Positions 1 to 5,135 of a DNA stretch of 5,135 nucleotides are shown here, piece by piece; positions within the stretch are counted from its first letter, which is position 1; each line of letters opens with the position of its first letter. The stretch is taken from positions 1 through 5,135 of the forward strand of contig DAVI01000003.1 in NCBI GenBank assembly GCA_002505495.1, written 5' to 3'. Made by a program: the position numbers and the translations under genes. The notes under the pieces were generated by a model. The model worked only from the letters and a program-made list of their open reading frames with translations. It did no database searches and was not told the DNA's origin. The DNA is from Euryarchaeota archaeon UBA59 (lineage in GTDB: Archaea; Thermoplasmatota; Poseidoniia; Poseidoniales; Thalassarchaeaceae).

Positions 1-602
1 GTCAGCATATTGCTTCCATTGATGATTGCCAGCCCATCGCGAGCGTGCAACTTGAGAGGTTCCAGTCCAGCAGCGGATAGAGCAGTAGCAGCCTCCATCC
101 TCTCACCTTCGTAGAATACATCACCCTCTCCCATCATTGCCATCGCCACCTGAGACATGGGTGAGAGGTCTCCACAGGCACCTACCGAGCCCTTAGCGGC
201 GGCAACAGGTGTGACTCCTCGATTAACCATCTCAATGAGTTGCTGGGTGACTTCCCTGCGCCCGCCCGAGTTTCCGTGGCAGTGGACGTTGATTCGGCCC
301 ACCATCGCCCCACGGACGACATCCTCTGGAAGTGGACCTCCAATCCCAGCAGCATGTGAGTAGATGAGATACTTCTGGAAATCCTTGACTTGTTCAGGGG
401 TCAGTACCACCTCGCTGAATTCACCGATTCCAGTGGTTACCCCATACATGATTTCGTGGTTGTCGATCTTCTCTTGAATCATTTCTCGGCACTCTTCAAT
501 CCGTGCCCACCCAACATCCGTGACCCCGACGGAAGCGCCTCCGCGCGCTACCGATTCAACATCGTCAATGGTAAGGCCTGAGCCATCCAACTCCACCGCC
601 AT
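1..602 (-). CDS. hutH: Histidine ammonia-lyase, N-terminal 200 codons (cut by left window edge), with Cys in place of the MIO serine
   Basis: Catalyses non-oxidative deamination of L-histidine to urocanate, the first step of histidine breakdown, in the cytoplasm. I translated the minus strand from ATG at 602-600. The frame is open to the left edge, which removes the C-terminal ~60% of a usual ~500-residue enzyme. Family landmarks fall at the same numbers as in the Pseudomonas putida enzyme: Tyr53 in YGVTTGIG, Ser82-His83 in YSHAAGIG (the Ser-His pair typical of histidine rather than tyrosine or phenylalanine lyases), the MIO loop at 139-150 (GSVGACGDLSPM), and Asn195 in IINGSN. This agreement also fixes the start. 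The MIO triad reads Ala142-Cys143-Gly144 instead of Ala-Ser-Gly. The segment before it (residues 103-113, NVHCHGNSGGR) also departs from the usual NSLxRGxSGxR. The gene lies 56 bp downstream of hutU on the same strand. No Shine-Dalgarno site precedes the ATG, and a TATA-like box 28 bp upstream would give a leaderless transcript. Family assignment is firm; exact substrate is slightly less so. Confidence 0.93.
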   Translation of the reverse strand, partial: MAVELDGSGLTIDDVESVARGGASVGVTDVGWARIEECREMIQEKIDNHEIMYGVTTGIGEFSEVVLTPEQVKDFQKYLIYSHAAGIGGPLPEDVVRGAMVGRINVHCHGNSGGRREVTQQLIEMVNRGVTPVAAAKGSVGACGDLSPMSQVAMAMMGEGDVFYEGERMEAATALSAAGLEPLKLHARDGLAIINGSNML

Positions 603-613
603 CGAAGGATGCC

Positions 614-620
614 AAAAAAA
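614..620 (-). terminator. Oligo-T run, possible terminator after hutU
   Basis: Seven consecutive A on the plus strand are a T7 run in the hutU transcript, 39 bp past the hutU stop codon. There is no evident GC-rich hairpin before it, so it is not a classical bacterial intrinsic terminator. Archaeal RNA polymerase can stop at T-runs alone. It lies between the TATA-like box and the hutH start, so hutU termination and independent hutH initiation could coexist. Read-through as a hutU-hutH operon is equally possible. Confidence 0.3.
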
Positions 621-626
621 TGCGGG

Positions 627-633
627 ATATAAC
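627..633 (-). promoter_or_regulatory. TATA-like box A candidate for hutH
   Basis: The minus strand reads GTTATAT here, inside the 56-bp gap between hutU and hutH. Its centre is about 28 bp upstream of the hutH ATG (602). In archaea the TATA box sits about 26 bp before the transcription start, so RNA would begin at or within a base or two of the ATG, which fits the missing Shine-Dalgarno site. The purine-rich BRE expected just upstream is not convincing. Read as a bacterial -10 element, it would give a leader of under 20 nt without a ribosome site. Confidence 0.35.
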
Positions 634-658
634 GGTGATTGTGGGGAACAGTAGCAGT

Positions 659-2680
659 TCAGCTCCCAAAAGCACGGTCAATGAGGTCTGAATCAGCATG
701 ATGAGGCAGGGTAATCACCAGTTCGGGATTACCTTGCATAGCCCTTTCAGCAGCAAATTCCGCCTCGGGGTTCCTCGCCCACGCCCGTCGGGCTATACCG
801 TTGTTGACATCCCAATTCAACATCGAGTGCAATCTTCTGTCTGAATCGAGGGACCCATCCAGAAACATCCCGAATCCCCCGTTGATGACCTCACCCCAAC
901 CGACACCGCCACCGTTGTGCAGGCTCACCCATGTGGCACCGCGAAAAGCATCTCCGACAAAGTTCTGAACTGCCATGTCGGCGGTGAACATTGAACCATC
1001 TCTGATGTTCGCCGTTTCCCGGTATGGCGAGTCTGTTCCACCAACATCGTGGTGATCTCTTCCTAGTATGACCGGCCCGGACAGAGTCCCATCACGAATG
1101 GCGTTGTTGAAAGCCTCCGCTATGGCGCGACGGCCGCGCTCGTCGGCGTAGAGAATCCTCGCTTTGCTACCGACCACCAACTGATTTTCGGCAGCTCGTT
1201 CTATCCAGTGGATGTTGTCAGACAGTTGTTGTCTAATCTCCATGGGACTATCCTCAACCAAGACACGCAATACTGAGGCGGCAATCTGGTCAGTGGTTTG
1301 CAGGTCCTCATCTAGTCCCGAACAGCAGACCCAGCGGAACGGGCCGAATCCGTAATCGAAGCACATCGGCCCCATGATGTCCTCAACATATGAGGGATAG
1401 GCGAATGAACCGTCGGCATTGACTACATCGGCACCTGCGCGTGACGCTTCAAGCAGGAAGGCATTGCCATAATCCCAGAAATGCATCCCGGCCCCAGCGA
1501 GACTGTTGATCGCTGTACTCTGGCGGCGAAGACTCCCCCTCACAGCCTCATTGAACAGTTCAGGAGCCTCAGACATCATTTTCTTCGCCTCTTCGAAGGA
1601 GATCCCGACGGGGAAGTAACCACCCTGCCAGGGATTGTGGAGACTCGTCTGGTCACTGCCGAGGTCGACTGGGATTTGGCGTACGGCCAACCTCTCCCAA
1701 AGATCTACCACATTGCCGACGAATCCTATGCTGGTTGCCTCCCCCCGTTCGCTGGCTGAAACCATTTTGTCTATTGCGTCGTCGAGGTCGTAGGTTAGTT
1801 GCTCCAACCAGCCCTGTTGGTGTCGCTTTTCAGCCGCAGCGGGATTTACTTCGGCGATTATGCAGGAGGCGCCGGCAATAACAGCGGCCTTGGCCTGAGC
1901 GCCGCTCATCCCACCCAACCCGCTGGTGACGAAGGTAACCCCCGCCAATCCCTCATCTGCGGTACGTCCGAGGTATTTCCTAGCCGCATTCAGAATCGTG
2001 ATGGTGGTACCATGAACGATTCCCTGTGGACCGATGTACATGTAGGAGCCAGCCGTCATCTGACCATATTGACTGACCCCGAGCGCGTTAAATCGCTCGC
2101 AGTCCTCCTGACTCGAGTAATTAGGAATCACCATCCCATTGGTCACCACCACTCGGGGGGCATCAGCGTGGGAAGGGAACAACCCGAGGGGATGGCCGGA
2201 ATACATCACGAGGGTCTGGTTTTCCGTCATCTCACTGAGGTATCGCATCGTCAGTCGATATTGTGCCCAGTTCTGGAAAACCGCACCGTTGCCTCCGTAG
2301 GTGATCAGTTCGTGAGGAAATTGGGCGACGGCGGGGTCGAGATTATTCTGAATCATCATCATGATTGATGCTGCTTGTCTGGTTTTGGCTGGATAAGAAT
2401 CGATTGGGTGTGCCCTCATATCGTATTCAGTTGGGCGGAACCTGTGCATGTAGATGCGCCCTGTCGTCTCAAGTTCCAGAATAAATTCAGGTGCCAAGGT
2501 TGAATGCATATCTTGGGGGAAGTATCTCAGTGCGTTCCTCAGTGCCAATCGCTTTTCGGCAGGAGAGAGGACTTGTCGCCTAGCAGGTGCGTGGTCCACC
2601 GAATCGTCGAGAGAGCCTGAATCAGGGAGAGTTGGGGGGATGCCCTCGCCGATGTGCTCTCTCAACGGCTCATCCCCCAT
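659..2680 (-). CDS. hutU: Urocanate hydratase (urocanase), long form, 673 aa
   Basis: Second enzyme of histidine degradation: NAD-dependent hydration of urocanate to 4-imidazolone-5-propionate, in the cytoplasm. The protein matches my memory of human UROC1 (676 aa) along its whole length, far better than the ~555-residue bacterial HutU. It has the long-form N-terminal segment (LSPAEKRLALRNALRYFP, residues 38-55), YGGNG at 128-132, TAGSYMYIGPQGIVHGT at 209-225, the NAD-binding GLGGMSGAQAKA at 254-265, DLGSDQTSLHNP at 339-350, GPFRWVCCSG at 446-455, GRDHHDVGGTDSPYRET at 540-556 and HNGGGVGWGEVINGGFG at 588-604. The frame stays open upstream to 2947, but that 89-residue extension is antisense to the aminotransferase and has no family counterpart. 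The ATG at 2680 gives the family length, and the next Met (58) would delete conserved sequence. No Shine-Dalgarno site is seen. hutH follows on the same strand. Confidence 0.97.
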   Translation of the reverse strand: MGDEPLREHIGEGIPPTLPDSGSLDDSVDHAPARRQVLSPAEKRLALRNALRYFPQDMHSTLAPEFILELETTGRIYMHRFRPTEYDMRAHPIDSYPAKTRQAASIMMMIQNNLDPAVAQFPHELITYGGNGAVFQNWAQYRLTMRYLSEMTENQTLVMYSGHPLGLFPSHADAPRVVVTNGMVIPNYSSQEDCERFNALGVSQYGQMTAGSYMYIGPQGIVHGTTITILNAARKYLGRTADEGLAGVTFVTSGLGGMSGAQAKAAVIAGASCIIAEVNPAAAEKRHQQGWLEQLTYDLDDAIDKMVSASERGEATSIGFVGNVVDLWERLAVRQIPVDLGSDQTSLHNPWQGGYFPVGISFEEAKKMMSEAPELFNEAVRGSLRRQSTAINSLAGAGMHFWDYGNAFLLEASRAGADVVNADGSFAYPSYVEDIMGPMCFDYGFGPFRWVCCSGLDEDLQTTDQIAASVLRVLVEDSPMEIRQQLSDNIHWIERAAENQLVVGSKARILYADERGRRAIAEAFNNAIRDGTLSGPVILGRDHHDVGGTDSPYRETANIRDGSMFTADMAVQNFVGDAFRGATWVSLHNGGGVGWGEVINGGFGMFLDGSLDSDRRLHSMLNWDVNNGIARRAWARNPEAEFAAERAMQGNPELVITLPHHADSDLIDRAFGS

Positions 2681-2724
2681 GTGTCCAACTGGAGGGTCTC
2701 TTCCCTTGAGCGTTCGCCTCCCTT

Positions 2725-2743
2725 CCGTTGATGCTAAAAACGG
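2725..2743. promoter_or_regulatory. Shared divergent promoter candidate with A/T box and small inverted repeat
   Basis: The 82-bp gap between hutU and the aminotransferase has only one A/T-rich patch, TAAAAA at 2735-2740 (TTTTTA on the minus strand). From its centre it is about 26 bp to the GTG at 2763, right for a leaderless plus-strand transcript, and about 57 bp to the hutU ATG, which would leave a leader of about 30 nt. The patch is flanked by a perfect 5-bp inverted repeat, CCGTT (2725-2729) and AACGG (2739-2743). The element is weak in isolation; position is the main argument. Use in one or both directions is inference. Confidence 0.35.
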
Positions 2744-2749
2744 TCGCGG

Positions 2750-2757
2750 GACGCGTC
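2750..2757. repeat. 8-bp palindrome GACGCGTC next to the aminotransferase start
   Basis: GACGCGTC is a perfect 8-bp palindrome ending five bases before the GTG at 2763, in a G+C-rich stretch. It could be half of an operator or chance, since short palindromes are common in G+C-rich DNA. No second copy was noticed near hutH or the cyclodeaminase, so a hut regulator site is not supported. Confidence 0.2.
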
Positions 2758-2762
2758 GGGCC

Positions 2763-4022
2763 GTGAAGTCAGACGACGTAGAGTGGCGCCTATCGGAAAT
2801 GGCTGCGGGGATGGAGAGGAGTAGAATCCTCTCGATTGCTGCTGATGTGAGGGAGATGATTGCACAAGGAAGGGAGGTGGCACCCTTCACGGTCGGAGAT
2901 TTTTCACCCGAACAATTCGGTGTGCCTGACGATTTGATCACAAACATGCTCGAAGCCGTCTCCTCTCGTCAAACGAACTACCCACCCGCTGCAGGGCTTC
3001 CAGAATTGAGGGAGAGTCTCTCAAGATGGATGGCGAGCAGGTATGGGGTCGATGTGGGCCCGGAGGGTATTATCGTAGGCTCAGGGGCCCGACCTGTCTT
3101 GTATGCCTCCTTCCGCCTCTTCATCGAACCAGGAGACGGATTGGCTCACGGTGTTCCTGCCTGGAACAACCACTACTATGTCCACCTCACCGGTGCTGTG
3201 GACATTCCAATCATCGGAACGGAGGAGAGCAGATTTCTTCCTACGGCAGCAGGGGTCGCTGAGAGAATAGAGGAGATACGGGTCCTCATCTTGAACAGTC
3301 CACTCAATCCGACTGGAACCTGTTTTACCGCGGATGAATTGGGCGCGATTTGCGACGTGATTCTGGTTGAGAATGAGAAGCGTCGGCAAACGGGTAAGAA
3401 ACCCGTGATGCTAGTCTACGACCAAGTCTATTCGACCATGACTGTGCAGGGTGTTGAGCACATACACCCACTCAATGTCAGGCCCGAGATGTTTGACTAC
3501 ACAATCACCTTGGATGCGATATCAAAATCCCTCACCGGCACAGGTCTCAGACTAGGCTGGATGGCAATCCCACCCTCGCTCGCCGACCCAGTCATCGCTC
3601 TGATAGGCCACATGGGTTCATGGCCGGCCCGTCCGATACAGCAGGCGGTTGCTGCGCTCTATGCCGAGCCTACCAGTTTGGACTCGTTCTTTGCCGACCT
3701 CGATGAGAGAATCTCAGAACGCATGGAATTGTTGAAGAGCAGGTTAGCAGAAATGAAAGCCGAAGGTTTTCATGTCGATTTCGTAGAACCCGAGGGTGGG
3801 ATTTACCTGACCACTCGGTTTGACCTGTTTGGGATGCTCGGAGTGGATACGAATGAAGAGATTCGAAGATGGTTATTGGAAGCTGCTGGCGTTGCCGTCG
3901 TTCCATTCCAAGCGTTCGGACTTGAGGGTGAGACTGGATGGTTCCGAATCTCGATCGGAGCAGTATCAGTCGCTGAGATTGCTGCTGCGATGGACCGACT
4001 GGTCACGGCGCTCAGGAATTGA
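2763..4022 (+). CDS. Class I/II PLP-dependent aminotransferase, 419 aa
   Basis: Fold-type I aminotransferase of the aspartate aminotransferase superfamily; it would move an amino group between an amino acid and a 2-oxo acid. Numbering from GTG 2763, the catalytic set is complete: SGAR at 107-110 (phosphate site), Trp135 in PAWNNH (PLP ring stacking), NSPLNPTG at 178-185 with Asn182, Asp220 and Tyr223 in YDQVY, Lys255 in ISKSLTGTGLRLGW (Schiff base) with Arg263, and Arg395 in WFRISIG (substrate carboxylate). The segments VGDFSPEQF and QTNYPPAAGLPELRE resemble a Bacteroidota-type subfamily I remember, with unknown substrate. Start: the frame is open back to 2454, but that part is antisense to hutU. 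GTG 2763 keeps the usual N-terminal helix and lies 26 bp after a TATA-like patch; ATG 2799 (407 aa) and ATG 2811 are alternatives. It is divergent from hutU and convergent with the cyclodeaminase, so probably not co-transcribed with hut genes. Family is firm, start moderate, role unknown. Confidence 0.93.
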   Translation: MKSDDVEWRLSEMAAGMERSRILSIAADVREMIAQGREVAPFTVGDFSPEQFGVPDDLITNMLEAVSSRQTNYPPAAGLPELRESLSRWMASRYGVDVGPEGIIVGSGARPVLYASFRLFIEPGDGLAHGVPAWNNHYYVHLTGAVDIPIIGTEESRFLPTAAGVAERIEEIRVLILNSPLNPTGTCFTADELGAICDVILVENEKRRQTGKKPVMLVYDQVYSTMTVQGVEHIHPLNVRPEMFDYTITLDAISKSLTGTGLRLGWMAIPPSLADPVIALIGHMGSWPARPIQQAVAALYAEPTSLDSFFADLDERISERMELLKSRLAEMKAEGFHVDFVEPEGGIYLTTRFDLFGMLGVDTNEEIRRWLLEAAGVAVVPFQAFGLEGETGWFRISIGAVSVAEIAAAMDRLVTALRN

Positions 4023-4644
4023 GTCTGACGTGGACCGCGGTCATCACCTCTCGACTCACGATTTTGGCCTGCTCTCTAATCTCATCAACTTCTCGAAGCA
4101 GCGAAACCCCCTCATCATCAGGTAGGCCGGCAGCGTTGATTTGGACATTGAAGAGGGCCCCTTTGCAGGCGGCACTGACAAGTAGACTTGCTACAGCAAC
4201 ATCCGTCACCGCGTTTGCATTCCCCACCTCAGCCAACTTAGGGAGGCACTTGAGTAGAACGAGGGCCTCTTTCGCGGTCTTGAGAGGGACTTCGGATGCT
4301 AACCTGGTAGAAGAGAGAATGGCCTCTTTCCGATGTTCCACATCCTCATCAGACTCCTTTGGAAGTCTGAATGCGTCCATTACCGAATCAAATGCTTCTG
4401 AGTCAGCCGCGGCGAGTTCATGGCCCAATGACATCAATGGGGTTGCAATTCTCAAACAATATTCAGAATGGGTCCAACCATCCTTCCACCTATCCTTTCC
4501 AATGGTCAGATTGCAGACCATTACTGCAAGGGCAGCGCCTTGTGAGAGAGCTACCGCGGCTGCCGTTCCACCTCCCGGTGTGGGTTTCCCAGAAGCGAGG
4601 GCATCCCTGTACTCCTCAAGAGTAAATTCTCCAAATTCGGTCAT
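4012..4644 (-). CDS. Formimidoyl-tetrahydrofolate cyclodeaminase, stand-alone, 210 aa
   Basis: Converts 5-formimidoyl-tetrahydrofolate to 5,10-methenyl-tetrahydrofolate and ammonia, so that the formimino carbon of histidine enters the one-carbon pool. It matches the C-terminal half of animal FTCD and stand-alone bacterial and archaeal homologues of about 200 residues: PTPGGGTAAA at 21-30 near the N-terminus, DSEAFDSVMDAFRLPK at 81-96, VPLKTAKEAL at 119-128, GNANAVTDVAVAS at 141-153 and NVQIN at 166-170. The protein is expected to be helical and oligomeric, as in the family. Its ATG (4644-4642) overlaps the transferase stop in TGATG, so translation is probably coupled. Its last 11 bp overlap the end of the convergent aminotransferase. 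The start is supported by the fit to the domain boundary in fused FTCD and by a G-rich ribosome-site-like run upstream. Confidence 0.95.
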   Translation of the reverse strand: MTEFGEFTLEEYRDALASGKPTPGGGTAAAVALSQGAALAVMVCNLTIGKDRWKDGWTHSEYCLRIATPLMSLGHELAAADSEAFDSVMDAFRLPKESDEDVEHRKEAILSSTRLASEVPLKTAKEALVLLKCLPKLAEVGNANAVTDVAVASLLVSAACKGALFNVQINAAGLPDDEGVSLLREVDEIREQAKIVSREVMTAVHVRLNS

Positions 4645-5135
4645 CAGATACCCCCCGCCGCAAACTCGATAATTCGGTCTTTCGCTATGAAAGGAGATAA
4701 CACGCTCAATTGCAATCCTTCGATTGCGGCCGTCACAAGACCTCTCTCATCAGCCGACTCAGGCGACTCATGGTAGAATCTGCCGGCGGCAGTCATTGCA
4801 TCAAGAGGAACCAGACCGACCAACTCTCCAGCGGTCGTCGTCAATCCGAGCGTCGCAGCCTCGATTCGGATCGCTTCTGTAACGGTATGGAGTCCTGTTT
4901 TGCCGTGGTCCAGTAAATTCATCGAGACTTGTGCGGTTGATTCATCATACATCCAACCTGCACCCTGTAGCGCCTCAAAGAGACCAGGAATCCGTTCTGG
5001 TTTACCATCAGTGCCGATGATATTCTCTCCATTCTCATCCTTCTTGAGAACGCCACTGGTCCGCAATTTGCCGGCAATTCGGTTAGCCGCAGACTTGTCG
5101 TCGGTATCGAGATTGACATTGTATGCAATCAATAT
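4644..5135 (-). CDS. Glutamate formimidoyltransferase, C-terminal part (cut by right window edge)
   Basis: Transfers the formimino group from N-formimino-L-glutamate to tetrahydrofolate, releasing glutamate, the last step in this route of histidine degradation. The reading frame is open at the window edge (first full codon ATA at 5135-5133), so the TTG at 5132 is internal, not a start. The visible 163 residues match the C-terminal subdomain of the transferase half of FTCD: LIAYNVNLDT at the edge, then AGWMYDESTAQVSMNLLDHG, ELVGLVPLDAM, and an ending PFIAKDRIIEF like the human PFSPKERIIEY. The N-terminal subdomain with its catalytic His is outside the window. Compared with the human enzyme, the loop before the PGLFEALQGAGW segment is longer, with a DENGENIIGTDGKPER stretch that I associate with Bacteroidota homologues. 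The protein stops where the animal protein runs on into the cyclodeaminase, and the next gene starts on the same base. Confidence 0.93.
   Translation of the reverse strand: MLIAYNVNLDTDDKSAANRIAGKLRTSGVLKKDENGENIIGTDGKPERIPGLFEALQGAGWMYDESTAQVSMNLLDHGKTGLHTVTEAIRIEAATLGLTTTAGELVGLVPLDAMTAAGRFYHESPESADERGLVTAAIEGLQLSVLSPFIAKDRIIEFAAGGI
4650..4655 (-). promoter_or_regulatory. Shine-Dalgarno-like GGGGGT before the cyclodeaminase
   Basis: The minus strand reads GGGGGT five bases before the cyclodeaminase ATG. This is GGAGGT with one A-to-G change that can still pair with the anti-Shine-Dalgarno sequence through a G-U wobble. It is the only start in the window with such a site. That fits an internal gene translated from within a longer message, whereas the outer starts look leaderless. 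The run also encodes Gly-Gly at the transferase end, so chance is possible. Confidence 0.35.

Noticed and set aside
157..581. Two small plus-strand open frames (157-363 and 390-581)
   Set aside because: Both are antisense to hutH, whose minus-strand translation shows all the family landmarks.
1799..2368. 189-codon open frame on the plus strand
   Set aside because: It is antisense to the most conserved part of urocanase (NAD-binding and TAGS motifs) and has no family features.
2714..2723. AAGGGAGGCG on the minus strand as a Shine-Dalgarno site for hutU
   Set aside because: No ATG, GTG or TTG follows at suitable spacing in the hutU frame; the ATG at 2680 is more than 30 bases away.
2454..2762. 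Upstream extension of the aminotransferase frame by 103 codons
   Set aside because: It lies antisense to the conserved N-terminus of hutU and shows no aminotransferase features. The family starts near the RLSEM helix.
2681..2947. Upstream extension of the hutU frame by 89 codons
   Set aside because: It is antisense to the divergent aminotransferase, has low-complexity unfamiliar sequence, and would make a 762-residue protein, far longer than the family. The ATG at 2680 gives the family length.
3081..3389. 102-codon minus-strand open frame
   Set aside because: It is antisense to the aminotransferase core and shows no coding features of its own.
4019..4672. 217-codon open frame on the plus strand
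   Set aside because: It mirrors the cyclodeaminase on the opposite strand, is Ser/Ala/Thr-rich, and has no recognisable domain; the minus-strand protein is clearly a known family.
4919..5128. 69-codon minus-strand open frame
   Set aside because: It overlaps the formimidoyltransferase in another frame on the same strand, and only the transferase frame gives conserved motifs.
5130..5132. TTG at 5132 as start of a short transferase gene
   Set aside because: The codon before it (ATA) is in frame and open, and the sequence aligns with the middle of the family protein, so the gene continues past the edge.

Overview
The window carries most of a histidine-degradation (hut) locus. On the minus strand, from right to left, lie the C-terminal half of a glutamate formimidoyltransferase (cut by the right edge), a formimidoyl-tetrahydrofolate cyclodeaminase, a complete long-form urocanase (hutU), and the N-terminal 200 codons of histidine ammonia-lyase (hutH, cut by the left edge). 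One gene, a class I/II PLP-dependent aminotransferase, lies on the plus strand between hutU and the cyclodeaminase.

Layout: 1-602 hutH (-); 603-658 a short gap with a TATA-like box and a T7 run on the minus strand; 659-2680 hutU (-); 2681-2762 a divergent control region; 2763-4022 aminotransferase (+); 4012-4644 cyclodeaminase (-), overlapping the aminotransferase tail to tail by 11 bp; 4644-5135 formimidoyltransferase (-), overlapping the cyclodeaminase start by one base (TGATG). There is no gene-free stretch longer than 82 bp. No RNA genes, mobile elements, CRISPR arrays or long repeats were seen.

Pathway: HutH turns histidine into urocanate and ammonia, and HutU hydrates urocanate to imidazolonepropionate. 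An imidazolonepropionase (hutI, not in the window) would give formiminoglutamate. The formimidoyltransferase moves the formimino group to tetrahydrofolate, releasing glutamate, and the cyclodeaminase turns the folate product into 5,10-methenyl-tetrahydrofolate plus ammonia. The aminotransferase is not a standard hut enzyme. It may use the glutamate produced, but its substrate cannot be read from the sequence.

Organism: this is inference. Moderate G+C, compact gene packing, TATA-like boxes about 26-28 bp upstream of starts that lack Shine-Dalgarno sites (leaderless style), and a T-run as possible terminator suggest an archaeon, perhaps a marine planktonic Thermoplasmatota (Marine Group II / Poseidoniales type). 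Against that, the urocanase, the transferase and the aminotransferase resemble Bacteroidota or eukaryotic forms as I remember them, so either a bacterium or an archaeon that acquired the pathway from bacteria remains possible.

Most notable observation: the partial histidine ammonia-lyase has Ala-Cys-Gly at residues 142-144, where the MIO cofactor is normally made from Ala-Ser-Gly.
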